Counted from the stretch's first letter, positions 37,121 to 46,128 are shown. The stretch: 64,000 nucleotides of DNA from Spirosoma foliorum (GCF_014117325.1 NZ_CP059732.1:4725001-4789000); one strand, 5' to 3'. The notes: generated by a model not told the origin, from the sequence alone. Numbers and translations are program-made.

Positions 37121-37890
37121 TTCTCCAGCCATTTTTTGAACGAAGGGGCCTTGTCGCGGCTGATATCGATGTGTACCTGATGATTTGGCGTTTTCAGCAC
37201 AAGTTGCAGCTTCAGATTCGCCAGTCCTTTTACGCTCTGTACCGCGTTGATATTAACCAGACAGTGGCGACTAGCGCGATAAAACAGGTCGGGATTGAGC
37301 ATGGTTTCAATCTCGTCCAGCGTATCGTAATCCAGAATGTAGCGTTCGCTGGTGTTGGTAACCATAAAATTTAGCTCGTCGCGGATAATGTAAGCGACAT
37401 CGGCTATCTTAACCGGAATCCAGCTGTTGCGTGCGTTGCCCAGAAAATGCTCTTTATAGGTAGATTTGAGCGACGCTGGCGTATTCAGCGCATCCATGAG
37501 TTTTTGAACGTCGACAACCAGTTTATGTTGGTTTCTAGTCAATGCGCGGGCTTTGGCAACGGCCTGCCGAAGTTCGTCCCAGTCGACGGGCTTAAGCAGG
37601 TAGTCGATGCCATTTACTTTAAAGGCCCGGATAGCATGTTCGTTATAAGCCGTCGTAAAAATGACGGGACAGGAGACTTTAAACTTCTCGAAGATGGTAA
37701 AGCTGATCCCGTCGGACAGTTGAATGTCAGCAAAAATGACGTCTGGCTCGGCGTTCTCAGCGAACCATCGCAGGGCAGTTTTCACACTGCTGACCGTACC
37801 AACAATCTTGATGCCTGGATCAACCTCTGCAAGGCTGGCCGTCAGCTCGAGAGCTACTAATTTTTCATCTTCAATAATGAGCGCATTCAT
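37117..37890 (-). CDS. LytTR-family response regulator
   Basis: 257 residues. Receiver (about 1-120) with IIEDEKL, Asp55 (VIFADIQLSDG), Thr (FTTAYNEH) and Lys (LKPVDW); C-terminal LytTR DNA-binding domain (about 150-255) with IRDELNFMVTNTSERYILDY, FYRASRHCLVNINAV and the terminal SRDKAPSFKKWL. It is co-transcribed with and translationally coupled to the propeller kinase (ATGA overlap). Confidence 0.95.
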   Translation of the reverse strand: MNALIIEDEKLVALELTASLAEVDPGIKIVGTVSSVKTALRWFAENAEPDVIFADIQLSDGISFTIFEKFKVSCPVIFTTAYNEHAIRAFKVNGIDYLLKPVDWDELRQAVAKARALTRNQHKLVVDVQKLMDALNTPASLKSTYKEHFLGNARNSWIPVKIADVAYIIRDELNFMVTNTSERYILDYDTLDEIETMLNPDLFYRASRHCLVNINAVQSVKGLANLKLQLVLKTPNHQVHIDISRDKAPSFKKWLEK

Positions 37891-38141
37891 GGCCGGGAAG
37901 ATTGAGCATAAAATATACCCTAAAACTCTGCTTTTCAGAAAGGAATCGCAAGTTTCCAGCTATGAACTGTACTGTTTGTGGGTTTAATGACGCATAACGG
38001 GCAATGAATCGTGCCGGCAGTAAGTTAGCCGCGAATCATGACTTCTTTCTTACGACTGATTACCCAATACAGGCGATTCATTGGAGAAAATTTGGTGACC
38101 TACCCATTAATTCGGTGGTTTATGGAAGTATAAGGCCTGTC
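37891..38141. other. Divergent intergenic region
   Basis: 250 bp between the LytTR operon (minus) and the globin gene (plus). It should hold both promoters. An in-frame extension of the globin frame to 38004 exists but lacks coding character. Confidence 0.35.
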
Positions 38142-38570
38142 ATGTATTTTATGGTGACGAATCAACAACTACAACTCGTTAAACAAACCTGGAAACTCCT
38201 GCGTGAAATAGATCCGTCGGTGCTGGGTGGCGTCTTTTATGGGCGCTTATTTTTCAAGTATCCAGCTCTGCGGCCCATGTTCAACCGATCAATGGAAAGC
38301 CAGTATCAGAAGTTTGTTGACATGCTCAGTATTATCGTAGCCCGATTGGACCGGCCGGATACCGTGGCGCAGGAGATTGGTATGTTGGCCCGCAGCCACG
38401 CAGGGTATGGCGTACAGCCTACTCACTATGAGGATGTTAAAGAAGCTCTGCTATGGACACTCGAACGCGGGTTAGGACTCGACTGGAACACCGATGTGCA
38501 ACAGGCTTGGATTGGCTGTTATGACGCCATCACTCAACTCATGCTCGAACAGGTGCCACTTAGTCCTTAA
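38142..38570 (+). CDS. Single-domain bacterial globin
   Basis: 142 residues from ATG 38142; ATG 38151 is equally good. Classical globin fold: helix A (QQLQLVKQTWKLL), B (VLGGVFYGRLFFKYPALRPMF) with Tyr at the distal B10 position and Phe at CD1, and proximal His in the F helix (LARSHAGYGV), then VKEALLWTLERGL and AWIGCYDAITQLM. It resembles the globin domain of flavohaemoglobins and should bind O2 or NO. An intrinsic terminator follows at 38610. A methyltransferase and a second globin gene follow on the same strand. Confidence 0.9.
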   Translation: MYFMVTNQQLQLVKQTWKLLREIDPSVLGGVFYGRLFFKYPALRPMFNRSMESQYQKFVDMLSIIVARLDRPDTVAQEIGMLARSHAGYGVQPTHYEDVKEALLWTLERGLGLDWNTDVQQAWIGCYDAITQLMLEQVPLSP

Positions 38571-38609
38571 TGCGGCAGGAAAACGTAGGTAAATAACCAT
38601 CTATCAGAT

Positions 38610-38641
38610 AGCCCTCCGTCGTTCACGCCGGTGGGCTTTTT
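38610..38641 (+). terminator. Intrinsic terminator after globin gene
   Basis: 9-bp stem (AGCCCTCCG 38610-38618 with CGGTGGGCT 38629-38637; one mismatch), 10-nt loop, then a run of five T's (38637-38641). Confidence 0.75.
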
Positions 38642-38831
38642 CATATCGCTTCGTCAGCAAATTTCTCATCCTACACAGCATCCCTAAACGATTCATCGAC
38701 ACTGGCCTACAGTTCAGCCAATAGATTAAGGCCATTCAGGGGAAAACTTTTGTCACTCCTATTCGCACCTGCCACTTTTGAACCACAATACAGCACACAA
38801 GGCCGAAAACCTGATCTCAAGCAAACAACAA

Positions 38832-39014
38832 ATGAACCAACTCCCACACGTCAAAAATCCGGCGAACCAATTCCTTTTTCAGTATCCTGCTGGCGGGAAT
38901 ACTAGTACTGGATGGTTCGACGGTTTCGCCAAACTACAGAAACTGCCTAACGTCGGCTTGCTGGTCCTGTCCGGCCACCAGATAGCCATTAACCAATTTT
39001 CTCATAACCAATAA
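38832..39014 (+). CDS. Possible 60-aa leader protein
   Basis: 60 codons from ATG 38832 (MNQLPHVKNPANQFLFQYPA); the frame is open from a TTG at 38778. It ends 13 bp before the methyltransferase ATG, which fits an operon position. The sequence lacks recognised motifs and low complexity, and coding character is weak. It could equally be chance in a leader. The surrounding 38642-39027 otherwise holds no gene. Confidence 0.3.
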   Translation: MNQLPHVKNPANQFLFQYPAGGNTSTGWFDGFAKLQKLPNVGLLVLSGHQIAINQFSHNQ

Positions 39015-39027
39015 AGTAATACAATAA

Positions 39028-39957
39028 ATGGAAGCTCTTACCTACACCCCAGTTAGTTCGCTGATGAAAGCAGAAATCAAGAAATTAGTCCATCAGGGTG
39101 GTCCCGACGTAAAAGATTACCAGCAAGTCGACAACCTGATGATTCGGTTAAGCAGCCAGCTACAGTCAGGTCTACTGACCGACGATGAACTAACCAGTAT
39201 TCGGACGGAGTTTGGCGCAACTTTATCGAACCAGACAATGCAGGGCTTTATGCTTAACAAACCCCACGGCTACGCGGGTGATTTCGAAATCATCGAGCGT
39301 ATGTACACCTGGCACATCAGCTCCGACCGGCAGTACACCAAGTGGGACCTGTTTTTACAAAACCATGCTGCTTGCCGTGCCGTGCGAAACCGCAAAACGT
39401 ATTTCAAAGAAATCGTTAAGGCGTATATGCAGCGCCACAACCGGACCGAGATCCGACTACTGAATTTAGCTAGTGGCCCCTGCACTGAACTGGCCGAGTT
39501 CATTGCTGAAAATCCCAGCTACCGGATCATCGCCGATTGCGTCGATTTAGACAGCAAAGCCATTGCTTACGCCAAACAGAAATTTGCCACCAACTCGGAC
39601 GATGTTCGGTTCATTCAGAAAAACGTGTTCCGCTTCATGCCCGACCGGCAGTACGATATGATCTGGTCGGCGGGGTTATTCGACTATTTCAACGACCGGC
39701 AGTTTGTGCAGCTTATCAGCCGATTTGCTCAGTACCTGACACCAGATGGGGAATTGATTGTCGGCAATTTCGCCGATAACCATCCATCCAAACCCTACAT
39801 GGATTTAGTAGCCTGGCCACTTAATTACCGAAATGCGGATCGGTTACTGCAACTAGGCCAGAAAGCCGTCGGTAGTTTACGCACGTTTCAGGTTGGAGAG
39901 GAACCTGAACGCGTAAACCTGTTTCTGCACATCGGTAGCCTGACCGATCCGGCCTGA
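39028..39957 (+). CDS. Class I SAM-dependent methyltransferase
   Basis: 309 residues. An N-terminal helical domain (about 1-130, HGYAGDFEIIERMYTWH) precedes a Rossmann methyltransferase core: motif I LLNLASGPCTELAEF, acidic end of beta2 DCVDLDSKA, motif II FIQKNVFRF and MIWSAGLFDYF. The N-terminal block resembles PhcB-like methyltransferases that make 3-hydroxy fatty-acid methyl esters, but that is only a hint. It sits between two globin genes on the same strand (30 bp before the next frame), so a link to a haem- or NO-related process is possible. Confidence 0.85.
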   Translation: MEALTYTPVSSLMKAEIKKLVHQGGPDVKDYQQVDNLMIRLSSQLQSGLLTDDELTSIRTEFGATLSNQTMQGFMLNKPHGYAGDFEIIERMYTWHISSDRQYTKWDLFLQNHAACRAVRNRKTYFKEIVKAYMQRHNRTEIRLLNLASGPCTELAEFIAENPSYRIIADCVDLDSKAIAYAKQKFATNSDDVRFIQKNVFRFMPDRQYDMIWSAGLFDYFNDRQFVQLISRFAQYLTPDGELIVGNFADNHPSKPYMDLVAWPLNYRNADRLLQLGQKAVGSLRTFQVGEEPERVNLFLHIGSLTDPA

Positions 39958-40046
39958 TCCACCTGAATTGGGCAAATCAAGTTTAAATGTTGTACAGCCT
40001 TATCTGTATTTTATCGTCCTTCCTCTGTAATCCAATACCTGAATTA

Positions 40047-40886
40047 ATGACTACCGAACAGAAACAACTTATTAAAGCGACCGTGCCTGTGCTAAAAGAA
40101 AGCGGCATGCTGTTGACCACGCACTTTTACCAGCGCGTTTTCTCGATCAATGCCGAATTAAAGAACACGTTTAACATGGCTAACCATCAGAATGGCCGAC
40201 AACCGATGGCCTTGGCGATGGCCATACTGGCTTACGCTGAAAACATCGACGATCCATCGGTCCTACTATCCACGTTAGAGCGCATTGGCCACAAACATAC
40301 CAGCCTGGCCGTTCGCCCCGAACACTATACCATTATTGGCCGTCACCTGATTGCCTCAATCAGTGAAGTGCTGGGTACAGCGGCTACACCGACACTGCTT
40401 GATGCCTGGACGGCAGCTTATGAGCAATTAGCCAACCTGATGATCGGTATCGAAGCCGATTTATACGCAGCTCAGGAAACCAAGCCGGGTGGCTGGACTG
40501 ACTGGCGTCCGTTTGTTGTCAACGCCAAAATAGCGGATACCAGCGGTAATACGACCTTCTATCTGTACCCTGTCGATGGGGAAAGAGTGACCGATTACGG
40601 CTCAGGTCAGTACCTGAATGTACGATTGTTCATGCCCGAACTGCAACTGTTTCAGCCGCATCCGTACCGCCTTGAGAGCCTCTCAAATGGCCTTTATTAT
40701 AGCATTGTCGTGAAACGCGAACCAGGCAAACTTGGTAGCGTTAGCAACCGGTTGCTCGACGAAGTACAACCCGGCGACCACCTTGACCTTAGCGCGCCCG
40801 CCGGTGTTTGCCCGATACCTATACTTACCGAACCGCCAACTGTTGTTGCTCACCAGGGCGGTTGTCCTATGCATCAGGTTCCTTAA
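40047..40886 (+). CDS. Flavohaemoglobin-like protein lacking the NAD domain
   Basis: 279 residues from ATG 40047. Residues about 1-140 form a flavohaemoglobin-type globin (TTHFYQRVFSINAELKNTF; proximal His in IGHKHTSLAVRPEHY). Residues about 150-262 form the FAD-binding half (WRPFVVNAKIADTSGNTTF, YGSGQYLNVRLF, YYSIVVKREPGKLGSVSNRL, GDHLDLSAPAGVC). Full Hmp proteins are ~400 aa and end with an NAD(P)H domain; here there is only a short tail ending AHQGGCPMHQVP. The flavin motif RxYS reads PYRLES, so FAD binding may be weak. It cannot reduce itself without a partner. The open frame ends cleanly at TAA, so this is the encoded protein and not a visible frameshift. Confidence 0.85.
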   Translation: MTTEQKQLIKATVPVLKESGMLLTTHFYQRVFSINAELKNTFNMANHQNGRQPMALAMAILAYAENIDDPSVLLSTLERIGHKHTSLAVRPEHYTIIGRHLIASISEVLGTAATPTLLDAWTAAYEQLANLMIGIEADLYAAQETKPGGWTDWRPFVVNAKIADTSGNTTFYLYPVDGERVTDYGSGQYLNVRLFMPELQLFQPHPYRLESLSNGLYYSIVVKREPGKLGSVSNRLLDEVQPGDHLDLSAPAGVCPIPILTEPPTVVAHQGGCPMHQVP

Positions 40887-40943
40887 TCCCAGTTGACGAT
40901 TAACTCTTAAGCGTTCATAATCCTTAAAATACACACGACAATC

Positions 40944-41348
40944 ATGAACCAACAACCATCCGGGGCTTTTATTGCAGCCGCCTGGGCCGCCTTATTCGCC
41001 GGGCTGTTAGCCTTCAACATTGGGCTATGGAACGCCCAAATGCCTTTAAACGAGAAAGGCTATTATTTTACTGTGCTTATGTATGGCCTGTTTGCGTCCG
41101 TTTCGGTACAAAAAAGCGTTCGCGATCGGCAGGAGGGCATTCCCGTCACCGCCATCTACTACGGCCTGAGCTGGGTATCGGTGCTGCTGAGCCTGTTGCT
41201 GCTTACCATCGGGCTGTGGAACGCCACGCTGACACCGAGCGAAAAAGGCTTTTATGGTATGTCATTCACACTTAGTCTGTTTGCTGCCATTGCCGTTCAG
41301 AAAAACACGCGGGATGCCCAGCCCAAGGGACAGGGAGAACAAGGGTGA
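40944..41348 (+). CDS. YiaA/YiaB two-helix domain membrane protein
   Basis: 134 residues with two repeats of the YiaAB two-helix unit: AFIAAAWAALFAGLLAFNIGLW then NEKGYYFTVLMYGLFASVSVQKSVRD, and YGLSWVSVLLSLLLLTIGLW then SEKGFYGMSFTLSLFAAIAVQKNTRD. The two halves align (GLWNAxxxxxEKGxY, AVQKxxRD). Inner membrane, four helices. The stop codon lies inside a hairpin (41331-41390). The biological role of the family is not established. Confidence 0.88.
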   Translation: MNQQPSGAFIAAAWAALFAGLLAFNIGLWNAQMPLNEKGYYFTVLMYGLFASVSVQKSVRDRQEGIPVTAIYYGLSWVSVLLSLLLLTIGLWNATLTPSEKGFYGMSFTLSLFAAIAVQKNTRDAQPKGQGEQG

Positions 41349-41390
41349 GTTTTTGTAATTTTAGCCGTTTACTCACCCTTGTCCTCCCTG
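41331..41390 (+). terminator. 20-bp inverted repeat across the yiaAB stop codon
   Basis: Arms 41331-41350 and 41371-41390 pair at 19 of 20 positions with a 20-nt T-rich loop. It spans the stop codon of the YiaAB gene and ends 2 bp before the next ATG (41393). The loop carries TTTTTGTAATTTTAG, similar to the Bacteroidota -7 promoter context, so it may combine attenuation and promotion. Confidence 0.6.
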
Positions 41391-41392
41391 CT

Positions 41393-41818
41393 ATGATTGA
41401 CCCACAAACCGGCGCGATCTCCTTTTCCGAAACCATTCAGGTCAATTCCGGCGACAGCATCAACCAGGTAACCGCATTCAATTTCGGCGAAGATCAGTTG
41501 CTCAGAGACATGGGAACCGGCTGGAAATGGCTGACCGTTAAAAATATAGTCGTTGAAACGAATTACATACTTGCCACTTTTGGCTTTTACCACGATGCAC
41601 TGTCTCAACTCAACCTGATTGTATCAGCGAATCGGTTCGAACAGGATGCGGGCTGGGAAAGCTGGTCTAAAACCGACGAGTTAAACACGCTGTTCCGGCT
41701 GCGGCAATGGGTGCTTGCCGAATTGGGCCGGGAAGGAACTTTTGATTGGGGAGTTATTCAGACTTCTTACGATCCCAAAAGCGGAGCGAGTACAATTCAT
41801 ATCCAGTTCATCACCTGA
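41393..41818 (+). CDS. Hypothetical soluble protein
   Basis: 141 residues from ATG 41393 (MIDPQTGAISFSETIQVNSG); an ATG 48 bp upstream would start inside a hairpin. Beta-rich, no signal peptide. Motifs are FGFYHDALSQLNLIVSANRF and DELNTLFRLRQWVLAELG. I recognise no family. It is the first gene of a 9-kb run of unknown genes on one strand. Confidence 0.6.
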   Translation: MIDPQTGAISFSETIQVNSGDSINQVTAFNFGEDQLLRDMGTGWKWLTVKNIVVETNYILATFGFYHDALSQLNLIVSANRFEQDAGWESWSKTDELNTLFRLRQWVLAELGREGTFDWGVIQTSYDPKSGASTIHIQFIT

Positions 41819-41914
41819 ATTTAGGGTCGGTTATGGCCAGCTATTACAGCCGTAACTAATTGATCTGATAATTTCGGAGTTCCTTTCCATAAACCCATGT
41901 TTTTAGTACGTATT

Positions 41915-43102
41915 ATGGCCACCTGGACCAGCTTCCTAGCCTTGTTGGGCTGTTCAAAAATCGCTCAGAATCAGGTTGTTCGCGGTCAAATGGCCATTAG
42001 CTATTCGCTTGAGCGGAATTACCGTCTGAACCTGTTCACCAACAATAGTAACGGGAACCTGATCGGCTCGCACACGACGTCTTACTTCAACATCAGCTAT
42101 CGGGGTAAGCCTGTAGGGCTGACCAATGGAGAGGGCAAAAAAACGAAAATATGGGAGGCCCGATTTCTGACTGATGCTCCAAAAGCAGCCATTCTGGCTA
42201 CCAGCAACAGCATCTTCCTGATTTCCGACGATAATGGGCAGGTACAAACATCGACCGTCGTTAGTGATGTAGGCGACTTGTGTACGTATCAGTGGCTCGA
42301 CAGCGAACATGGGCAACCCGGCAGAGCGCAGAGCAGTACACCGACGGATAACTCGGGGGCATCCCGATTTCTGTCGGGAGGGCGTTTTTTACTGGTCGAT
42401 GAACGCAGTGTCATAGACGTACTCAGGCTGATGATTTACCCTCTTGATCTGATCAGTGAGGCTTCGATTCAGCGAACAGACGGCTTTGTTCGGGTTAGCT
42501 CAAGGCTGGTTAGTTTCTCGCCCGGCAAGACACAACTGGTATTTCTCGGCACCCGCTATAACCACCAGCGCAATCGGTCTGAGTATGCGATGCTGGGCGT
42601 CGATTTTTTAAAGAATCAGGTGTACGCCGTTCCATTCCGTCCGTCGGACATGCAATTTATCTGGGCTGAGGACGCAACGTCGGATTGGTTTGCCACTTAC
42701 TTTGACTGGACAACGGACAGCGAGGGCAAAGAGATCCTTAGCGTTCATCCCTACACGCAACACCCGCCCTGGCACGGTCGCTGGGCGCAGGATCCGGGCG
42801 AAGGGCAACCGATTCGCTACCAGCTAAAACCGGTGCTGCCCGGTATGTTTGATCACTTCATGAGTTGGGTTAAAAAACAGTATCCCGCTATCGAGTCCAA
42901 CGTAGAGCGATCTAAAGGTATGATCAGTGCCGTGTTCACCATAAATAAGTCCGTGTTCAATCTATACGTTCGTGACGATTACAAAAGCCTGAGTCTGGAA
43001 AGCACAGACCAGCCGCTGCTTAGAATAATCGGCGATCAGTTTGACGGTGAGTTACGCAAAGGCCGGTTTCAGGCCAGTTTCGGCGAGATGGACCCTGACT
43101 GA
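41915..43102 (+). CDS. Lipoprotein of unknown function
   Basis: 395 residues from ATG 41915 (MATWTSFLALLGCSKIAQNQ); an upstream ATG at 41897 adds six. Lipobox LLGC, so exported and lipid-anchored. Mature part is beta-rich with repeated YRxNLFTNNSNG-like, SNSIFLISDDNGQ and LVFLGTRYN segments, possibly propeller-like. No transmembrane segment. No named family. It follows the gene at 41393 by about 95 bp. Confidence 0.65.
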   Translation: MATWTSFLALLGCSKIAQNQVVRGQMAISYSLERNYRLNLFTNNSNGNLIGSHTTSYFNISYRGKPVGLTNGEGKKTKIWEARFLTDAPKAAILATSNSIFLISDDNGQVQTSTVVSDVGDLCTYQWLDSEHGQPGRAQSSTPTDNSGASRFLSGGRFLLVDERSVIDVLRLMIYPLDLISEASIQRTDGFVRVSSRLVSFSPGKTQLVFLGTRYNHQRNRSEYAMLGVDFLKNQVYAVPFRPSDMQFIWAEDATSDWFATYFDWTTDSEGKEILSVHPYTQHPPWHGRWAQDPGEGQPIRYQLKPVLPGMFDHFMSWVKKQYPAIESNVERSKGMISAVFTINKSVFNLYVRDDYKSLSLESTDQPLLRIIGDQFDGELRKGRFQASFGEMDPD

Positions 43103-43149
43103 TTCAGAATAGTCTTATCTTATATCAATAACTTCCCCGCCTGTTTTCT

Positions 43150-45159
43150 ATGCAACCGTTCGTGTTCTGCCTCTTTCTTGTTCTTGCCTACGGCTGGGCA
43201 GCGGGTCAACCCGTGCGGGAAACACCGCAGCAGTCGCTTAATAGGTATGTGACCTTTCTGAATCAGTCAGCCGATGAGCTGACAGGCCGTTTCCAGATGG
43301 TGCAGGCCTACTACACAGCCGCTTATGCAGCTACCGACAAGCTCCATTCAACCGGAACATTACAGCTCCATTTACCGTCGTCGGGACCATTGAACGACTA
43401 CGGGTACCGGCAGGCGCTGGCGAGCGACGGCCTGACACCTGCCGAAAAACAACGGCTCACTGGCACAACTGAATTGCTATGGCGCTGTCTGACAAAGATC
43501 GACCAAACGGCGAAGGCGCTGGAAATTTACGTCCGACTCAATGACTACCAACGCGATAACCTGCGTCAGTCCGATGTGCTGATTGGCCAGATGCAGTCGC
43601 TGTTTGCGCAGTTCGGTCAGGAACGCGAGGTGCTTATTAGCCAGGTCAGACGGGTATATCGTCGGTATCAGCCCCTGCTAGCCACGGACGTTTATCTGGC
43701 TACCGAAGACGGTATGGACCGCATCTTACATGGCCAGCAGCAGTTACTTGATACACTTACGTTTTACCTGCGAGCCAATGACCCCTCGAACTGGCCGGTC
43801 GAACTGGTGCAGCAAAGCCTGCTGGCCGATGAGAAGATTCTGGCCAGTTTTGACAATGACCCATTGGGAATAGCGTACCCGGCTTCCGGAATGGTTAGTC
43901 AGTTCAGCGTCGCGCTCAGCTCCATTCAGCAACTGAAGCGCGACGCGGTGGACGGCTACTCTCTAGCCGCCCAGCAATCGGCGGAGCATGGAAATGCCTT
44001 TTACCGCGCCCTCCTGATGCACTATAATCAGGATTTACTGGCGGCCCGTGACGGATTCGTTAACTACAGCCTGTTGACCAAACGGCTGCTTCATTCTCCT
44101 AAACTTAGCCCGGTTTTTAGTCTCGCCACACCTACCCCACCCGCTCAAGGCACAGGGCAAACACCCGCTTTTCAGGACATGGCCCCGTCTGTGTTTACGA
44201 CAAAGCCGGCCGCTTCCCCTCTGCCGAAAGCCACCGCTCAAGTTTTATCCAGGTACGTTGGATTTATTAATGAATCGTTGCGGCAAATGCACCGGATTCA
44301 GCTTCTGATCCGTAATTACCAATCCTCTGCCGAGTACTATCGGAGTCCGGCTGACGCGGTGAAACGTGCGCCACTCACTTACACGTATGATGAGGTCATC
44401 CTGCCGGTTTCGGCCTATCAGCTTTTACTGACGACAAGCCGCCACATTCCGCTGCCCTACCGTGCATCGGTGACGGACCAGTTAAAGGTGCTGTTTGCAA
44501 TACTGACGGAAATGGACGGTCTGAGTACTGAACTGGTTCGCTACACCAGCGGAAAACAATATCGGCAAGACCAGTTACAGCGCTCCGACGCCGTCCTGGA
44601 TCGGTATGCTGACTTGTTTGAGGTATTCGACCAGAATAAAGAACGGCTCTATACGGATGTACGGCGTATCTACGAAAGTTATCCGCCTGCCAGCCGGACG
44701 AGTGCCTGGTACGTATCGGGCCGGGCTCTGCTAGAGACCATCGACCGGGATCGGGAAGCCCTTTTCGAGATAAAACGATACCTGAGGGCACAAGTCGATC
44801 ACCTACCGACGATGGACATGATCATCAGCAACGCTCGTTCGCTGATAACCAATGAATATGCAAATCTGAACGGCCTCAAACGCTACGGACGCAGCAACGG
44901 TCTATGTCCCTATTCGCCCTATGAAGATGTAGCCGACAACTCGCTTCGCTTTGTGAAGGTAGTTGAGGCCGTGAAACCCGGCACGTCATTAACAAACCCA
45001 TTTGAGTCCGCTTATTGCTTCTACAACAATGAGTTAATCTATCAATATAACAAGTTTAGCGAACTGGCTCCGGCTGATGTACTGCCGACAATCAACCAAC
45101 CCGATTTGTTTGTCTTTCGGCGGCAGCCGTATAGTGACTCTATAAAAACGGTGGTATAA
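43150..45159 (+). CDS. Exported helical protein with internal duplication
   Basis: 669 residues with signal peptide (MQPFVFCLFLVLAYGWAAGQ). The mature protein is mostly helical and consists of two related halves (about 28-310 and 365-660): RYVTFLNQSADEL / RYVGFINESLRQM, LNDYQRDNLRQSDVLIGQ / TSGKQYRQDQLQRSDAVLDR, QVRRVYRRYQPL / DVRRIYESYPPA. The linker between them is Pro/Thr-rich. The last ~80 residues (YGRSNGLCPYSPYEDVADNS) have two Cys. Function unknown; the repeat suggests a structural or binding role in the periplasm or outer surface. Confidence 0.75.
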   Translation: MQPFVFCLFLVLAYGWAAGQPVRETPQQSLNRYVTFLNQSADELTGRFQMVQAYYTAAYAATDKLHSTGTLQLHLPSSGPLNDYGYRQALASDGLTPAEKQRLTGTTELLWRCLTKIDQTAKALEIYVRLNDYQRDNLRQSDVLIGQMQSLFAQFGQEREVLISQVRRVYRRYQPLLATDVYLATEDGMDRILHGQQQLLDTLTFYLRANDPSNWPVELVQQSLLADEKILASFDNDPLGIAYPASGMVSQFSVALSSIQQLKRDAVDGYSLAAQQSAEHGNAFYRALLMHYNQDLLAARDGFVNYSLLTKRLLHSPKLSPVFSLATPTPPAQGTGQTPAFQDMAPSVFTTKPAASPLPKATAQVLSRYVGFINESLRQMHRIQLLIRNYQSSAEYYRSPADAVKRAPLTYTYDEVILPVSAYQLLLTTSRHIPLPYRASVTDQLKVLFAILTEMDGLSTELVRYTSGKQYRQDQLQRSDAVLDRYADLFEVFDQNKERLYTDVRRIYESYPPASRTSAWYVSGRALLETIDRDREALFEIKRYLRAQVDHLPTMDMIISNARSLITNEYANLNGLKRYGRSNGLCPYSPYEDVADNSLRFVKVVEAVKPGTSLTNPFESAYCFYNNELIYQYNKFSELAPADVLPTINQPDLFVFRRQPYSDSIKTVV

Positions 45160-45162
45160 TCT

Positions 45163-45341
45163 GTTGAGCCGTCCGTTTAGCCAAAAGGCACGGGTGGCGC
45201 TCAAGCCCACCTCTGGTGCTAATATTACTGAAATTAGCCGCGTCGTTGACGAGTTAAAATCAGATGGGGATACCAACGGAAAAGCAACTGATTCTGGAAG
45301 CACAGGCTACAAAGATCCCCTAAAGGTATGCCCCCATTAGA
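45163..45341 (+). pseudogene. Possible gene remnant after the 669-aa gene
   Basis: A frame of about 58 codons with coding-like sequence (ARVALKPTSGANITEISRVV, DELKSDGDTNGKATDSGS) but no ATG start; it opens at TTG-like codons right after the previous stop. The alternating LKPTSGANITEISRVVDELK resembles the tail of small ExbD-type proteins but cannot be assigned. The remaining 45342-45447 stretch is empty. Confidence 0.25.
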
Positions 45342-45447
45342 ACGTCACACTTTCCAATAACGACCTGATTCGCTTAGCCCGAAAAACGATTCATTGCCAG
45401 CCCATTACGGTTGATCTGCCTAAAACTGGCAACTCGACTTTAAATAA

Positions 45448-45478
45448 TTGCTGAGCGGTGTAGACCTACCCACCTTTG
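45448..45478 (+). promoter_or_regulatory. Bacteroidota-type promoter before DUF4468 gene
   Basis: TTG at 45448-45450 and CACCTTTG at 45471-45478 with a 20-bp spacer match the Bacteroidota primary promoter (TTG, N19-21, TAnnTTTG; one mismatch). It places a start point near 45485, about 45 bp before the gene at 45531. Confidence 0.5.
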
Positions 45479-45530
45479 TGTCATCAAAACGCCCTGTTAG
45501 TACAATACAGCGTATAAACTACACCTTATC

Positions 45531-46079
45531 ATGCGTCTTTTTCTCATTGGCCTGCTCATGGCCTGCTTCCTAAACCCAAGCTACGGAATCGTGGATTGTC
45601 CACCACTTATCACCAATGGAAAACTACAGGGCATCCTGCCGGTAGTGAATCAGAAGGTAAGGTACTCAGAAGTGACCGACTGTGGAGCTGTTTCACAGGC
45701 CGATCTGTTCCGGCGCGCCCGGTTGTGGGCTGTTCAATCCTGCTATTCACCCGGCGATACGTTTTCGCTAAGCGACAAAGAAACCGGCGATTTAGTCGGG
45801 CGGGTATCGCAGGTGGTTGCGCTGCCCCGTTCGGAGCATTCGGCTGGTGGTGTTTACACGTTTCGGTACAGCCTTATTATCGAGTGCACTAATCGCAAAT
45901 ACCGGGCAACCATCACACAGCTTGACGTGCTGGAAAATGGGACCAAACCCACCCCGATCGAAAGCTACTGCCAGAAAAACGAAGCTGACCTCCGAGCCAT
46001 CTACATAGCCCTTGATGGGCAAATCAACCTCAGGCTGACCTCTTTACAGGACTATATGAAAAATTACAAACCGTTCTGA
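45531..46079 (+). CDS. Exported DUF4468-like protein
   Basis: 182 residues with signal peptide (MRLFLIGLLMACFLNPSYG). The mature part fits DUF4468 (TBP-like fold): VRYSEVTDCGAVSQADLFRR, ARLWAVQSCYSPGDTFSLSD and KETGDLVGRVSQVVALP follow the family pattern, and YTFRYSLIIECTNRKYRATI completes the sheet. Four cysteines outside the signal could form disulphides. The role of the family is unknown. It has its own promoter and probably leads the short genes that follow. Confidence 0.65.
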   Translation: MRLFLIGLLMACFLNPSYGIVDCPPLITNGKLQGILPVVNQKVRYSEVTDCGAVSQADLFRRARLWAVQSCYSPGDTFSLSDKETGDLVGRVSQVVALPRSEHSAGGVYTFRYSLIIECTNRKYRATITQLDVLENGTKPTPIESYCQKNEADLRAIYIALDGQINLRLTSLQDYMKNYKPF

Positions 46080-46128
46080 TGATCAGCTTAATGATCAGCC
46101 AGCACCACATCTAAACTGCTTTACAACC

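Noticed and set aside
38004..38141. N-terminal extension of the globin frame
   Set aside because: Globin similarity begins at MVTNQQ; the extension lacks coding character and is in the divergent promoter region.
45034..45303. Minus-strand 89-codon frame
   Set aside because: Antisense to the end of the 669-residue gene, with no motif.
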